Below are positions 25,861 to 35,549 of a stretch of 64,000 nt of DNA, piece after piece. The notes beneath the pieces were generated by a model. It was not told the origin of the DNA. It was given only the letters and a program-made list of their open reading frames with translations, and searched no databases. The first letter of the stretch is position 1. Each line of letters begins with the position of its first letter. Position numbers and translations under genes: made by a program. The stretch is from Geobacter argillaceus (GTDB taxonomy: Bacteria; Desulfobacterota; Desulfuromonadia; Geobacterales; DSM-12255), in assembly GCF_007830735.1 (NCBI RefSeq), contig NZ_VLLN01000016.1:1-64000 (forward strand), written 5' to 3'.

Positions 25861-28014
25861 ATGGAAATGCACTCTGAAACCCCGGATACCGGCAGACTCA
25901 ACCGCTTCGTGATCACCCCGTTCCTGGTCATCGCCAGCCTGTACAGCCTCTATCTGGTGATCCACCCGTACACGCCGTTTGCGAAGGCCTCGCTCTCCAT
26001 CCTGGACCTCACCCAGGTGCAGCGGGCAACCCACGTCTTTTTCCTCCTGGTAGCGGGGTACCTGCTCTCCTCGCGCCGAAGCGGCGGCAAGGCCGGGGTT
26101 GGGGCATACATCTTCGCCCTCATGGCCGCCTTTCCCCTGTACGCCTTCTGGCAGATCGACCTGGCCCTGAAGTTCAAGATCATCGCCTCGCTGTTCTGGC
26201 TGACCGCCGTCCTGCCGGCCGTGTATCCGAGCTCGGGCAAGTGGATGGATAAACTGGGAGCACTCCTGGTGATCATCCCCTACGTGTATCAGGTCACCCA
26301 GTTCAAGGAGATCATCGATCGGGCCATGGTCCCCGAGCCGTGGGACCTGGTCATGGCGTTCGGCCTGACCCTGCTCCTCCTCGGCCAGGTGTACCGCTAC
26401 ACCGGGGCGATCCTCCCCTGCCTGGTCTTCACCTTCCTTCTCTACAACCTGTACGGCAACCTGTTCACCGGCATCTTCGCCCACGCCTCGTTCGACTTCG
26501 ACCTGCTGCTGGCAAAGCTTTTCAGCGAGACCGAGGCCGGCCTGTTCGGCATGATAACCGGGGTCTCAGTAAAATATCTGGTCTACTTCACCATCCTGGG
26601 CGGCATCATCGGCGCCCTGAACCTGGGCCGCATCATCGGTAACATTGCGTCACTGGCCGCCTGCGGCAGGCCCGACGGCCCCGGGATCGTGACGGTGATC
26701 GCCTCCGTCTTCATGGGTATGTTCAGCGGCTCCGGCGCGGCAGACACCCAGTTCGTCTCCACCATCTCCAAGCCGATGTTCGAAAAGGGTGGCTACGGCA
26801 AGTACGAGGCCGCCGGCATCGCGGCCACCTCGGGCACCATCGCCATGATCACCCCCCCCGTGCTCGGCTCCATGGCATTCGTCATGGTGGAGATCCTCAG
26901 CATCCCCTACTCCTGGGTCTGCATCATGGCCCTGGGACCGATGCTGCTCTACATCGTCGCCATCGTTTCCTACAACTACCTGTACGTCAAAATGAAGGGG
27001 ATAAAGCCAGTGGAGGACGGGGTACGGTACGGCAAGACCTATTTCCTCCGCTACAGCTTCATCTTCCTGCCGATCCTCTTGATCGTAGGGTTCATCTACT
27101 TCGGGTATTCGGTCAGCCTGGCCGTGGTCTGCTCCATAGCCCTCTTCGTCATACTGAGCTATCTGGACCCGACGCTGCGTCCCGCCAGCCCGATGGTCCT
27201 GATCAAGGGGCTGGCAAACGGCTTCTCCTCACTGATCCCGATCGGCACGGCAGTGGTCTGCGCCAACCTGATCCTGACCCTGATGGTCATGACCGGCCTG
27301 CCGAACAAGTTCTCACAGTTCCTGACCATGGTTTCCGGTCAGAGCCTGATGACGGCCACCTTCCTCGCCGCCGGGTTCGCACTGCTCCTGGGGATGGGGA
27401 TTCCGCCGACGGCAACGTACGTGGTTGCCTCGTCACTGACCGCCCCGGCCATCCTGCAGGTAGCCATGGCCAACGGCATCCCGCAGGAGGCGGCGCTGCT
27501 CTCGACCCACATGTTCCTGATGTACTATGCCGTACTGGCCGACGTCACGCCGCCCGTGGCCCTTTCCGCCTATGCCGCGTCGTCGGTGTTCCACACCGAC
27601 CCACTCAAGACGGGGATCTATGCGGCCAAAGTGGCGCTCCCCAAGTACCTGCTGGGCTTCTCCTTCATCCTGGGCTATCAGGGAACGGCCTTGCTGATTA
27701 TCCCGATGTGGCGCACCACCTCCATGTTCGACACGATCACCGGCTTCCTCGTCCGCCTGGCCATGGTGTCTATCGGTGCGATCCTGATGGCGGCGGCCAC
27801 GGTGGGATACACCCGGCGGCCGCTGCACAGGTGGGAATGCTGGGTACTCGGCATCCTGTCCCTCGGCCTGTTCGTCCCCTTCCTCTGGATCAACCTGGCA
27901 GTGATTGCCGCCTCGCTCTGGTTCTTCCTGGGGAGGAAGAAGGAAGGAGCCGTGGTGGAAGATCTCGGGGGAGCGGATGCGTGTGCGGTTTCTAAGCCTG
28001 AGGCCGGTTCGTGA
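25861..28014 (+). CDS. TRAP transporter permease, fused small and large subunits (TAXI type)
   Basis: The 717-residue integral-membrane protein fuses the four-helix DctQ-like part to the twelve-helix DctM-like part. Indicative stretches are MGMFSGSGAADTQFVSTI, GGYGKYEAAGIAATSGTIAMITPPVLGSMAF, LGMGIPPTATYVVASSLTAPAI and ADVTPPVALSAYAASS, repeated twofold as in DctM halves. It should drive Na+-coupled uptake of an organic acid delivered by the TAXI receptor encoded next. The start at 25861 has AGGAAA upstream; the upstream frame extension is unlike any permease. The final ~60 residues include an extra helix pair, also common in this fused type. Confidence 0.93.
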   Translation: MEMHSETPDTGRLNRFVITPFLVIASLYSLYLVIHPYTPFAKASLSILDLTQVQRATHVFFLLVAGYLLSSRRSGGKAGVGAYIFALMAAFPLYAFWQIDLALKFKIIASLFWLTAVLPAVYPSSGKWMDKLGALLVIIPYVYQVTQFKEIIDRAMVPEPWDLVMAFGLTLLLLGQVYRYTGAILPCLVFTFLLYNLYGNLFTGIFAHASFDFDLLLAKLFSETEAGLFGMITGVSVKYLVYFTILGGIIGALNLGRIIGNIASLAACGRPDGPGIVTVIASVFMGMFSGSGAADTQFVSTISKPMFEKGGYGKYEAAGIAATSGTIAMITPPVLGSMAFVMVEILSIPYSWVCIMALGPMLLYIVAIVSYNYLYVKMKGIKPVEDGVRYGKTYFLRYSFIFLPILLIVGFIYFGYSVSLAVVCSIALFVILSYLDPTLRPASPMVLIKGLANGFSSLIPIGTAVVCANLILTLMVMTGLPNKFSQFLTMVSGQSLMTATFLAAGFALLLGMGIPPTATYVVASSLTAPAILQVAMANGIPQEAALLSTHMFLMYYAVLADVTPPVALSAYAASSVFHTDPLKTGIYAAKVALPKYLLGFSFILGYQGTALLIIPMWRTTSMFDTITGFLVRLAMVSIGAILMAAATVGYTRRPLHRWECWVLGILSLGLFVPFLWINLAVIAASLWFFLGRKKEGAVVEDLGGADACAVSKPEAGS

Positions 28015-28089
28015 GGGGCTAAGGGGAGGAGGGGTTACGCGATGCCCACAACAAAGTTAACAGTGGAACTACACCACAAGGAGGAATAC

Positions 28090-29091
28090 ATGAAGAAGAT
28101 CGTCGGACTATTGGTAGCAGTCTTGCTGGGGTTCGGTTCCCTGGCCGCGGCGGCGGAGCAGAAACCGAAAATCCTGATCGCCACCGGCGGCATTGGCGGC
28201 GTCTATTATTACTACGGCACCGCGTTGGCTGAAATCCTCACGAAATATGCCGGGGTGGAGGCAACCGCCATCCAGACCGCCGCGTCGGTGGACAACCTGC
28301 TGCTGATACAGCGCCGCAGCGATCCGAAGAAAAACACCTATTATATGGGTATCGTGCTGCCGGATTCGGCCTACCAGGCCTACACCGGCGCCATCGAAAA
28401 GTTCAAGGACAAGCCGGCCAAGGACGTCAGGGTACTGTGGGCCGCCTATCCCAATATCCTTCATATCGTGGCCGCGCCGGGATCGCACATCAAGACCGTG
28501 GCCGACCTGAAAGGGAAACGGGTCTCAACCGCAGCGCCCGGTTCCGGCACCGAACTGGAGGCGTTCATGGTGCTGGATGCAGCCGGGGTCAAGACCTCCG
28601 ACCTGGCAAAGCAGGAGCGGCTGGGTGCGGGGGAATCGGGGGAATCCATGTCCCACGGCACCCTGGATGCCTACTTCTGGTCCGGCGGACTTCCGACCAG
28701 CTCCGTGACCGAGCTGGCAACCTCCATGTCCCGCCAGGGGAACAAGCTGGAAATGGTGGACCTTGATCCGAAGGGGGAACTGGTCAAGAAACTGCTCAAA
28801 AAGTACCCCGGCGTGATGGAGACAGGGGTGATCCCCAAGGATGTCTACGGAACGGCCAAGGACACCCGGACCCTGGCCTTCTGGAACCTCTTCGTGGGGC
28901 CGAAGAACCTGCCCGAGAAATACTCCTACGCCATCACCAAGGCCCTGTTTGAACACCAGGACCAGCTGCAGAAGGCTGTCAAGGCGGCCAAGGACAACAC
29001 CCCGGCGAACGCGGTGAAATTCATCCACGGCACCATTCCCTACGACCCGGGTGCACTCCGCTACTACAAGGAAAAAGGGCTCGTGAAATGA
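28090..29091 (+). CDS. TAXI family TRAP solute receptor
   Basis: The 333-residue periplasmic protein starts with a signal peptide (MKKIVGLLVAVLLGFGSLAAAAE, cleavage near AAA-E), followed by the TAXI signature region ILIATGGIGGVYYYYGTALAEIL, QTAASVDNLLLIQRR, and VSTAAPGSGTELEAFMVLDAAG. It captures the substrate for the fused permease upstream. AAGGAGG seven bases before the ATG at 28090 decides the start. TAXI receptors commonly bind dicarboxylates or amino-acid-derived acids; the ligand cannot be read from sequence. Confidence 0.93.
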   Translation: MKKIVGLLVAVLLGFGSLAAAAEQKPKILIATGGIGGVYYYYGTALAEILTKYAGVEATAIQTAASVDNLLLIQRRSDPKKNTYYMGIVLPDSAYQAYTGAIEKFKDKPAKDVRVLWAAYPNILHIVAAPGSHIKTVADLKGKRVSTAAPGSGTELEAFMVLDAAGVKTSDLAKQERLGAGESGESMSHGTLDAYFWSGGLPTSSVTELATSMSRQGNKLEMVDLDPKGELVKKLLKKYPGVMETGVIPKDVYGTAKDTRTLAFWNLFVGPKNLPEKYSYAITKALFEHQDQLQKAVKAAKDNTPANAVKFIHGTIPYDPGALRYYKEKGLVK

Positions 29092-29510
29092 TCGATGCCG
29101 TGTCCAGAGCCAGATGGTGCCGCATAGCCCCCCTGATTATCCTGATCCCGCTGCTGCTGGCGGCAGGAGTTGTCCGTCCGGTCAGGGTCTCCGGGGATCG
29201 CGGTTCCAGCACCATCTGGCTCTGGGCCTGGCAGAAAGGGCGCATAGAGTTCATCAACTCGGTCACCCACCTGCCGGTTGACATCAGTTTTGGCGTGCCG
29301 TGGCGATTCTCCGGCTTTTCAGTCCGCACGGACCCCGGAACCGAGGAATATTACACAGCGGGCGGATACTCATGGAACGATCAACTCGCCAAAGAACAAC
29401 CGGGAACGCTCAGCTACTGCTCCGAGGTCGGCATTAACGTCACTCTGGGGGAATATCTCTTCCACGAACAGGGGGGCTGCATCAACGTTTCACTCGTCTG
29501 GCCGCCCTGA
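29088..29510 (+). CDS. DUF1850 protein associated with the TAXI-TRAP transporter
   Basis: The 140-residue protein has an N-terminal hydrophobic helix (LIILIPLLLAAGVV) acting as signal or anchor, then an extracytoplasmic domain with the typical FINSVTHLPVDISF segment. DUF1850 proteins travel with TAXI-TRAP genes and may be accessory parts of the transporter. The ATG overlaps the receptor's TGA stop (ATGA), indicating translational coupling. Confidence 0.82.
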   Translation: MIDAVSRARWCRIAPLIILIPLLLAAGVVRPVRVSGDRGSSTIWLWAWQKGRIEFINSVTHLPVDISFGVPWRFSGFSVRTDPGTEEYYTAGGYSWNDQLAKEQPGTLSYCSEVGINVTLGEYLFHEQGGCINVSLVWPP

Positions 29511-29662
29511 AAGTGCGGTCAGACGGATCGCTCCATTCTGTCCCCCCCCGGAACAACACCCCCTTCGTAGTAAAGTTTTGAACTGCGCCGGATACTGTAT
29601 TACTATCGTCGTCACTCTTCATCCCGACCGACCTACACGACAGGCAACAGACGGCTCAACCT

Positions 29663-31525
29663 ATGACATCACACACCGGCCCCGGGCAGCTCCGTCTTAC
29701 TCTCATCAGACTTGCCATGAAAGCCGGATCAACGATTCTGGTCTGCCTGCTGGTCGGCTGGGTGACCGAGCAGATACTGCTGACACGGAACCTTGAAGCT
29801 CTGCGGATAATTACCAGTCAGCACATGGAGTTCTACCGTCTGAGCCTGGAGTCAGTACTGACCCGCAATGAATCGCTACCCCGGCTTGTCGCCCACGAGG
29901 AAAAGCTCGGCAGGCTCCTGCTCCATCCTGACGACTCCACCCTGAAGAAGGCCGCCAACGACTACCTTCGGAATATCCAGGGGGTTTCGGATATTGCCGC
30001 CGCCTATCTGATGGATGCGGACGGCCTGACCCTTGCGGCCAGCAATTTCAACCAGCCGACATCGTATGTGGGTGAGAACTATGCCTTCCGTCCCTATTTC
30101 CGCGATGCCATACAGGGGGGGCTCGGTCGCTTTTTCGGCATAGGCATGACAACCGGACTGCCCGGCTACTTCCTCGCCGCACCGGTCGAGGTGTATGGCA
30201 AGCGGCTCGGGGTTTCCGCCATCAAGGTGAACCTGGACAGTTTCGAATCGGCGCTTCTCAAGAGCGGGGAGAATGTCCTCCTGGCCGATGACTCCGGAGT
30301 CATTTTTCTTACGTCGGTAAAGGAATGGCGCTACCGGACCCTGACGCAGCTCGGCAAGAATGCCTTTGAACAGCTCCGTACCACCCGGGCCTACAACAAC
30401 CTCAGCCTGGTCCCTTTGGAGACAAGTCTCAATCTGCAGGAAGGTAGCCTCATGGCGCGGATCATCCTGCCCCATGACGAGCCCCGCGATTATCTCGTCC
30501 AGTCGAGAATGGTCGGACCCCTTGGCTGGAGGATGATCTTGCTGGCAAACACGGACCAGGAACGCCAGAGTGCCCTCTTGGCCGGCGTTGCCGCCAGCTT
30601 TGCCACCGCATTCCTGTTCTTCATCGTCATCCATTTCCAGTTGAACGCCAAGCGGTACCAGGAACGGCGCCAGGCAAAAGCGGCACTGAGACGGGCATAT
30701 CAGGAGCTCGAACAGCGGATCGCGGAACGGACCAGCGACCTGGTGGCCACCAACCTGTCGCTGGAGGAAAAGATCGAGGCGCTGAAGACGACGGAGAGCA
30801 TCCTGCGCGAAACCCGTGACAACGCCGTGCAGGCCGGCAAGCTGGCCGTGCTCGGTCAGATGTCCGCCGGCATCAGCCACGAGATCAACCAACCGCTCAC
30901 CGCCCTGCACACCCTGACCGACAATGCCGTCAGCCTGCTGGAACGCGGCCGGCTGCAGGAGGTGCGCGAAAACCTCGGGCTCGTCCGGCAGATGGCCGAC
31001 CGGATGGGCCGGATCGTGGCCGAAATAAAGACCTTTGCCCGCAAGGCCCCTGCCGAACTGCAGCCAATACGGATCGCCGATGCGATCGGACAGGCCGTCA
31101 TGCTGGTCGAGTCACGCCGGCGTCAGATCGACGCCCGTATCGAGGTACCGCCGTTCCCGCAGGAGCTGCAGGTGCTGGCCGATTCCGTCCGCCTGGAGCA
31201 GGTGCTGGTGAATCTCCTCAGGAACGCCCTGGACGCGGTCGCGGAGCTGCCGGACGGACAGGTGACCGTTGCGGTCCGGCATGAAGCGCCCGACGTCATG
31301 ATCGCCATCCGCGACAACGGCCCCGGCATCGCACCGGAGATCATGCCGAGGCTGTTCGAGCCGTTCCTGACGAACAAATCCGCAGGGCAAGGGCTGGGGC
31401 TGGGGTTGGCCATATCCCGCATGATCATCACGGAGCTGGGTGGCAGCCTCACTGCCCGAAACAGTGACAATGGCGGAGCGGAGTTCACCATACTGCTGGA
31501 GGAAGCATTGCATGACCCGACATAA
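29663..31525 (+). CDS. DctB-like membrane sensor histidine kinase
   Basis: The 620-residue kinase has an N-terminal transmembrane helix (about residues 18-36), a periplasmic double-PAS/Cache sensor (YLMDADGLTLAASNFNQPTSYVGENYAFRPYFRDAI is characteristic), a second helix near residue 310, a coiled coil, and the transmitter: phospho-acceptor His in SAGISHEINQPLTAL, then VLVNLLRNALDAV, DNGPGIAP and GLGLAISRMI. This is the dicarboxylate-sensor DctB layout. It probably senses the organic acid transported by the TRAP system upstream. The response regulator gene overlaps its end by 14 bp. Confidence 0.92.
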   Translation: MTSHTGPGQLRLTLIRLAMKAGSTILVCLLVGWVTEQILLTRNLEALRIITSQHMEFYRLSLESVLTRNESLPRLVAHEEKLGRLLLHPDDSTLKKAANDYLRNIQGVSDIAAAYLMDADGLTLAASNFNQPTSYVGENYAFRPYFRDAIQGGLGRFFGIGMTTGLPGYFLAAPVEVYGKRLGVSAIKVNLDSFESALLKSGENVLLADDSGVIFLTSVKEWRYRTLTQLGKNAFEQLRTTRAYNNLSLVPLETSLNLQEGSLMARIILPHDEPRDYLVQSRMVGPLGWRMILLANTDQERQSALLAGVAASFATAFLFFIVIHFQLNAKRYQERRQAKAALRRAYQELEQRIAERTSDLVATNLSLEEKIEALKTTESILRETRDNAVQAGKLAVLGQMSAGISHEINQPLTALHTLTDNAVSLLERGRLQEVRENLGLVRQMADRMGRIVAEIKTFARKAPAELQPIRIADAIGQAVMLVESRRRQIDARIEVPPFPQELQVLADSVRLEQVLVNLLRNALDAVAELPDGQVTVAVRHEAPDVMIAIRDNGPGIAPEIMPRLFEPFLTNKSAGQGLGLGLAISRMIITELGGSLTARNSDNGGAEFTILLEEALHDPT

Positions 31526-32849
31526 CTCACCGGACAACCTACTGGTTTACCTCGTCGAAGACGACGAAGCGGTGCTGCACGGCTGTCAGCAGGCGATCCA
31601 CCTGGCCGACCTGTCGGTGCGCGCCTTCCGGAATGCCGAGAGCGCCCTTGCCGCTCTGGAGGACGACCCCCCGGCCGTCGTAGTCAGCGACGTGCGGCTC
31701 CAGAAGATGTCCGGGCTGGAGCTGCTGGACGAACTGCAGAAACGCGACCGCGACCTCCCGGTCATCCTGATAACCGGCCATGGCGATGTGTCGATGGCGG
31801 TACAGGCCATGCGGGCCAATGCCTATGATTTCATCGAAAAGCCGTTTCACTCGGAACGGCTGGTCGACGTCATCCGCCGGGGACTGGAGAAGCGCCGCCT
31901 GCTGCTGGAGATCCGGAGGCTGCACGAACAACTGGTCGACGTGGGGGCAATGCCGCTGATCGGACAGTCGGAAGCGATGCTGAAGGTACGCCGCTCCATT
32001 GCCGCCCTGGCCCCCACCGACGTGGACGTGCTCATCCTCGGCGAAACCGGGACCGGCAAGGAGGTGGTGGCCCATGCCCTCCACGCCCAGAGCGGGCGCA
32101 AGGGACCTTTCGTGGCGCTGAACTGCGGGGCACTGCCGGAGACGATCTTCGAGAGCGAGATGTTCGGGCACGAGGCAGGGGCGTTTACCGGCGCTGATCG
32201 GCGGCGCATCGGCAAGATCGAGTACGCCAACGCTGGCACGCTTTTCCTCGACGAGATCGAATCGATGCCGCTGGCGCTCCAGGTCAAACTCCTGCGGGTG
32301 CTGCAGGAGCGCCGTATCGAGCGCCTCGGCAGCAACAGTTCCATTCCGGTTGACTGCCGGCTCGTGGCGGCGACCAAAACCAACATGAAACAGCTGTCGG
32401 ACAAGGGGGCATTCCGTGCCGACCTCTACTACCGGCTGAATGTGGTGACCATCGAACTGCCGCCTCTCAGGCAGCGACCAGGGGACATCGCGCCGCTCAT
32501 GGCCTACTTCCTCTCCCAGGCGGCCAGCCGGTTCAACCGGGAGGCGCCGGCCTGGAACGGGCAGGACCTGATCCGCTGGCAGCAGCACGACTGGCCCGGC
32601 AACGTGCGGGAGCTGAAGGCGGTTGCCGAGCGCCTCTGCCTCGGCGTCGGCGATGGTCTGGAGCCGGGCCGGACAACGGCGGCCTCGCTGGCGGCCCAGG
32701 TGGACACCTATGAACGGGGCTTGATCCGCGAAGCGTTACGAAGTGTGAAGGGGGTGGTGGCAGACGCCGCCCACTTGTTGCAAATACCGAAGAAGACGCT
32801 CTATGACAAGCTGAACCGTTATGGGCTGGAACCGGAGCATTTTCGTTGA
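31512..32849 (+). CDS. DctD-like sigma-54-dependent response regulator
   Basis: The 445-residue protein has a receiver domain (LVYLVEDDEAVL, phospho-acceptor Asp in VVVSDVRLQ, TGHGD, EKPF), a central AAA+ domain (GETGTGKE Walker A, the sigma-54-contacting GAFTGADRR, ALFLDEIE-like TLFLDEIESMP, and DCRLVAATKTN), and a C-terminal Fis-type helix-turn-helix (AAHLLQIPKKTLYDKLNRYGL). It should activate the sigma-54 promoter at 24681. The start ATG overlaps the kinase gene. No clear terminator is seen in the 118 bp that follow. Confidence 0.94.
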   Translation: MTRHNSPDNLLVYLVEDDEAVLHGCQQAIHLADLSVRAFRNAESALAALEDDPPAVVVSDVRLQKMSGLELLDELQKRDRDLPVILITGHGDVSMAVQAMRANAYDFIEKPFHSERLVDVIRRGLEKRRLLLEIRRLHEQLVDVGAMPLIGQSEAMLKVRRSIAALAPTDVDVLILGETGTGKEVVAHALHAQSGRKGPFVALNCGALPETIFESEMFGHEAGAFTGADRRRIGKIEYANAGTLFLDEIESMPLALQVKLLRVLQERRIERLGSNSSIPVDCRLVAATKTNMKQLSDKGAFRADLYYRLNVVTIELPPLRQRPGDIAPLMAYFLSQAASRFNREAPAWNGQDLIRWQQHDWPGNVRELKAVAERLCLGVGDGLEPGRTTAASLAAQVDTYERGLIREALRSVKGVVADAAHLLQIPKKTLYDKLNRYGLEPEHFR

Positions 32850-32967
32850 CATCATGCCTCATACCGGTGAAAGGAGCAACCAGATAGCACTTGACCCGTC
32901 ACTCATCATAGTGAAGTCATTGCAAAACTGAGCTGGTCGGGTTAAGTCCGACAGGCTCCCAGAATGG

Positions 32968-33729
32968 CTACTCTGACATGCGGTGACGGAAGATCCCTAC
33001 CGCCAGGGTAAAGAGTACGGCGGCAGTGACATACAGAAGCGCGGCGTAGACTGCCGTGAAGCGGCCGGAAACCAGTGCCAGGCGCGCCCCTTCGAACAGC
33101 GCCGTGGTGGGAAGCAGCCGTATAACCGGCAGAATGGCGGCGGGATAGGACGACAGGGGAAAGAACATGCCGGACATGAACATGAGCGGCATGATGAACA
33201 CCGCCTCCACCCGGCCGATGGTCTCGGGCTTGTCCATGAGGGTGCCGCAGATGATGCCGGCACAGGAGAAGAGTGCCGACCCGGGGACCAGGAAGACGAG
33301 ATAGCTTAACAGGTGGGCCGGGGTGAAGCGAAACGGGGTGATGGCGAAGATCACCAACGCCACGGCCAGCCCCTTGACCAGACCATGGGTGAAGCCGGAG
33401 AGTATCTTGGCGATGACGATCTCGGATGCGGTGATCGGCGTCACCCGGTACGATTCGATGGTGAACTGTACCCGTCGGTGGAACCAGAGGCTCCAGACGC
33501 TTTCGCTGAAGGCGGCGTTCACCGCGGTCATGGTGATCAGGCCGGGAGCGATGAACAGGCTGTACGGCACCCCTTCCACCTGGCCGATGTACCCTTTCAT
33601 GCCGATGCCGAAGGCCAGGTAGATGGTGAGCGGATAGGCGACCACCGCCACCAGCTCCGGCAGGATGCTGCGGCGGAGTACCAGCATGTCGCGCCGCCAG
33701 ATGGCCACTGTGCCCTGGAAGGTCATCAT
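32968..33729 (-). CDS. ABC-2 type transporter permease
   Basis: The 253-residue membrane protein has six predicted helices and the ABC-2/NodJ layout (WRRDMLVLRRSILPELVAVVAYPL at the start; FIMPLMFMSGMFFPLSSYPA and LLPTTALFEGARL near the end). It is the membrane half of an exporter with the ATPase at 33752. The substrate is unknown. The start has GGAG five bases upstream. The C-termini of this gene and dctD converge. Confidence 0.88.
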   Translation of the reverse strand: MMTFQGTVAIWRRDMLVLRRSILPELVAVVAYPLTIYLAFGIGMKGYIGQVEGVPYSLFIAPGLITMTAVNAAFSESVWSLWFHRRVQFTIESYRVTPITASEIVIAKILSGFTHGLVKGLAVALVIFAITPFRFTPAHLLSYLVFLVPGSALFSCAGIICGTLMDKPETIGRVEAVFIMPLMFMSGMFFPLSSYPAAILPVIRLLPTTALFEGARLALVSGRFTAVYAALLYVTAAVLFTLAVGIFRHRMSE

Positions 33730-33751
33730 ATTAGCTCCGCCGCATTCCGAC

Positions 33752-34675
33752 TCACCTGAGCCCCTCGCCGGTCAGGGAGATGAAGATCTCCTCCAGGGTC
33801 CGGTCCCGCAGAGTGATCCGCCGTACCTCGGCCCCGTTCAGGGCCGCGATCACCTCGGAGAGACACTCCCACCTCTCCAGTTCGACGATGACGGTCCGGC
33901 CTTCCACCTGCAAGGTGCCGATGCAGGCCAGATTACGCAGCGCGGTGGCAAACTGCTCCCCATCCCGGCCGAACTCGATCTCGTAGACCGCCCCGCCGGT
34001 GAGCCGCGCCTTCAGCTCCTGCGGGCTTCCCAACGCGATCAGCCGGCCGTGGTCGATGATGGCGATCCGGTCACAGAGCTGCTCCGCCTCCTCCAGGTAG
34101 TGGGTGGTGAGGATGATGGTCATGGAGCCGGCCACCGACCGCACGTAGTCCCAGACCGCCCGCCGCGACTGGGGGTCCAGGCCGGTGGTCGGCTCGTCGA
34201 GAAAGAGGAGCTTCGGCTCGTGCAAAAGCGCCCGGGCAACCACCAGCCGCCGCAGCATCCCCCCGGAGTAAGTGTCGGGAAAGTCGTTCTGCCGCTCCGC
34301 CAGCCCCATAAGGGTAAGGATTTCGTCGATCCGTTGCCGGTACCGCTGGGCCGGCATGCCGTGCAGCCGCGCATGCAGCTCCAGGTTCTCCCGGGCCGTC
34401 AGGTACCGGTCCAGGCTGTTCTCCTGGGGCACCACACCGATCAGCCGGCGGATCTCTTTCCCCTGGCTGCGGGTGTCGAACCCCTCCACGAACGCCTCAC
34501 CCGAGTCCTGGCGCATCAGGGTGGTGAGTATCCGGATGAGGGTGGTCTTCCCGGCGCCGTTGGGACCGAGCAGGCCGAAGATGGAACCTTGGGGGACCGT
34601 GATGTCGAACGCATTCAGCGCGACCAGAGAGCCGTATTGTTTGGTGAGTGCGCGGGTGACGATGGCAGAAGGCAT
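33752..34675 (-). CDS. ABC transporter ATP-binding protein
   Basis: The roughly 307-residue ATPase has Walker A GLLGPNGAGKTTLI, Q-loop VVPQEN, signature YSGGMLRRL (in place of LSGGQ), Walker B LLFLDEPTTGLDPQSRR, and switch His ILTTHYLEEAEQL, followed by a C-terminal extension. It energises the permease at 32968. The ATG at 34675 matches family length but has no ribosome-binding site. A GTG at 34732 overlapping the stop of the upstream SpoIIE gene (GTGA) would add 19 residues and give translational coupling, and may be the true start. Confidence 0.9.
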   Translation of the reverse strand: MPSAIVTRALTKQYGSLVALNAFDITVPQGSIFGLLGPNGAGKTTLIRILTTLMRQDSGEAFVEGFDTRSQGKEIRRLIGVVPQENSLDRYLTARENLELHARLHGMPAQRYRQRIDEILTLMGLAERQNDFPDTYSGGMLRRLVVARALLHEPKLLFLDEPTTGLDPQSRRAVWDYVRSVAGSMTIILTTHYLEEAEQLCDRIAIIDHGRLIALGSPQELKARLTGGAVYEIEFGRDGEQFATALRNLACIGTLQVEGRTVIVELERWECLSEVIAALNGAEVRRITLRDRTLEEIFISLTGEGLR

Positions 34676-34728
34676 GGGAGGAAGTATAACAGGCTGTTGG
34701 TTAATGTGAACCGGTGCGCCTGACAATC

Positions 34729-35535
34729 TCACCGCGCTGCGGGTGCCGGCCTGAAAGTATTGAAATCCACGACAATGGCGGTGCAGTCGTCATCTGGCCG
34801 CTCGCCCCCGCCGAATCCCTGCAGGCGGTTGAAGAGGGTATCGAGGAATTCGGCGTCGTCACCGCTTGCGCTGCGGAGCGTTTCTCCCAGCCGGTCGCTG
34901 CCGAACAGCTCTCCCGCGCCATTGGCGCACTCCACGATACCGTCGGTATAGAGGAGCAGCCGGTCCCCGGCGGCAAAACGGAAACGGCCGCTGTTGATCT
35001 CCAGGTCTTCGAAGAAGCCGACCGGCTGAGCGGTGGTATCGAGCGGGATGATCTCCGCCCCCCGCCGCACCAGTGGCGGCACGTGACCGGCGTTGACATA
35101 GACCATCTCCTGGGTCGCGGGGTCGATGATGCCGAAGAAGAGGGTCGACGAAAAGAAGTGGTCCAGGGCCTGGCTGCGCCGGGCAAAGGAGGTCAGGAAC
35201 CGGTTCACCTGGGAGACCAGGCTCACCGGATCGCACTCCCCCTGGGTGGCGCGGTGGAGGTAGCCATAGACAAGGGACATGACGATCGAGGCGTGCAGGC
35301 CGTGGCCGGTCACATCGCCGATGAACAGGGTCTGGCAGCCGTCCGGCATGGTAATGAAATCGAAGTAGTCCCCTCCCAGTTCGTCGGCCATCTGGTTCCT
35401 GACGCCGATGCAGCACCAGGTGCAAAGTGGCGAGCTTTTCGGAAAGAGCAGGTCCTCGATCTTGTGCGCCAGCGCCAGTTCGCCGTCTATGCAGGGGTCT
35501 GCGGCAATTTTCGCCTTGTCGTCCGGTTCTGCCAT
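34729..35535 (-). CDS. SpoIIE/PP2C-type serine phosphatase
   Basis: The 268-residue protein is a stand-alone phosphatase of the RsbU/SpoIIE class, with metal-binding motifs GGDYFDFI, IGDVTGHGLHAS, GIVECANGAGELFGSDRL (in LYTDGIVE) and DDDCTAIVV. There is no attached sensor domain; the first 40 residues contain three cysteines (CIDG, CTWCCIG). It is first in an operon with the ABC exporter, an unusual pairing that may mean phosphatase control of, or by, the exporter's substrate. The start has GGAGGAGAG upstream, next to a 10-bp hairpin in the leader. Confidence 0.88.
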   Translation of the reverse strand: MAEPDDKAKIAADPCIDGELALAHKIEDLLFPKSSPLCTWCCIGVRNQMADELGGDYFDFITMPDGCQTLFIGDVTGHGLHASIVMSLVYGYLHRATQGECDPVSLVSQVNRFLTSFARRSQALDHFFSSTLFFGIIDPATQEMVYVNAGHVPPLVRRGAEIIPLDTTAQPVGFFEDLEINSGRFRFAAGDRLLLYTDGIVECANGAGELFGSDRLGETLRSASGDDAEFLDTLFNRLQGFGGGERPDDDCTAIVVDFNTFRPAPAAR

Positions 35536-35549
35536 GATTCTCTCCTCCT

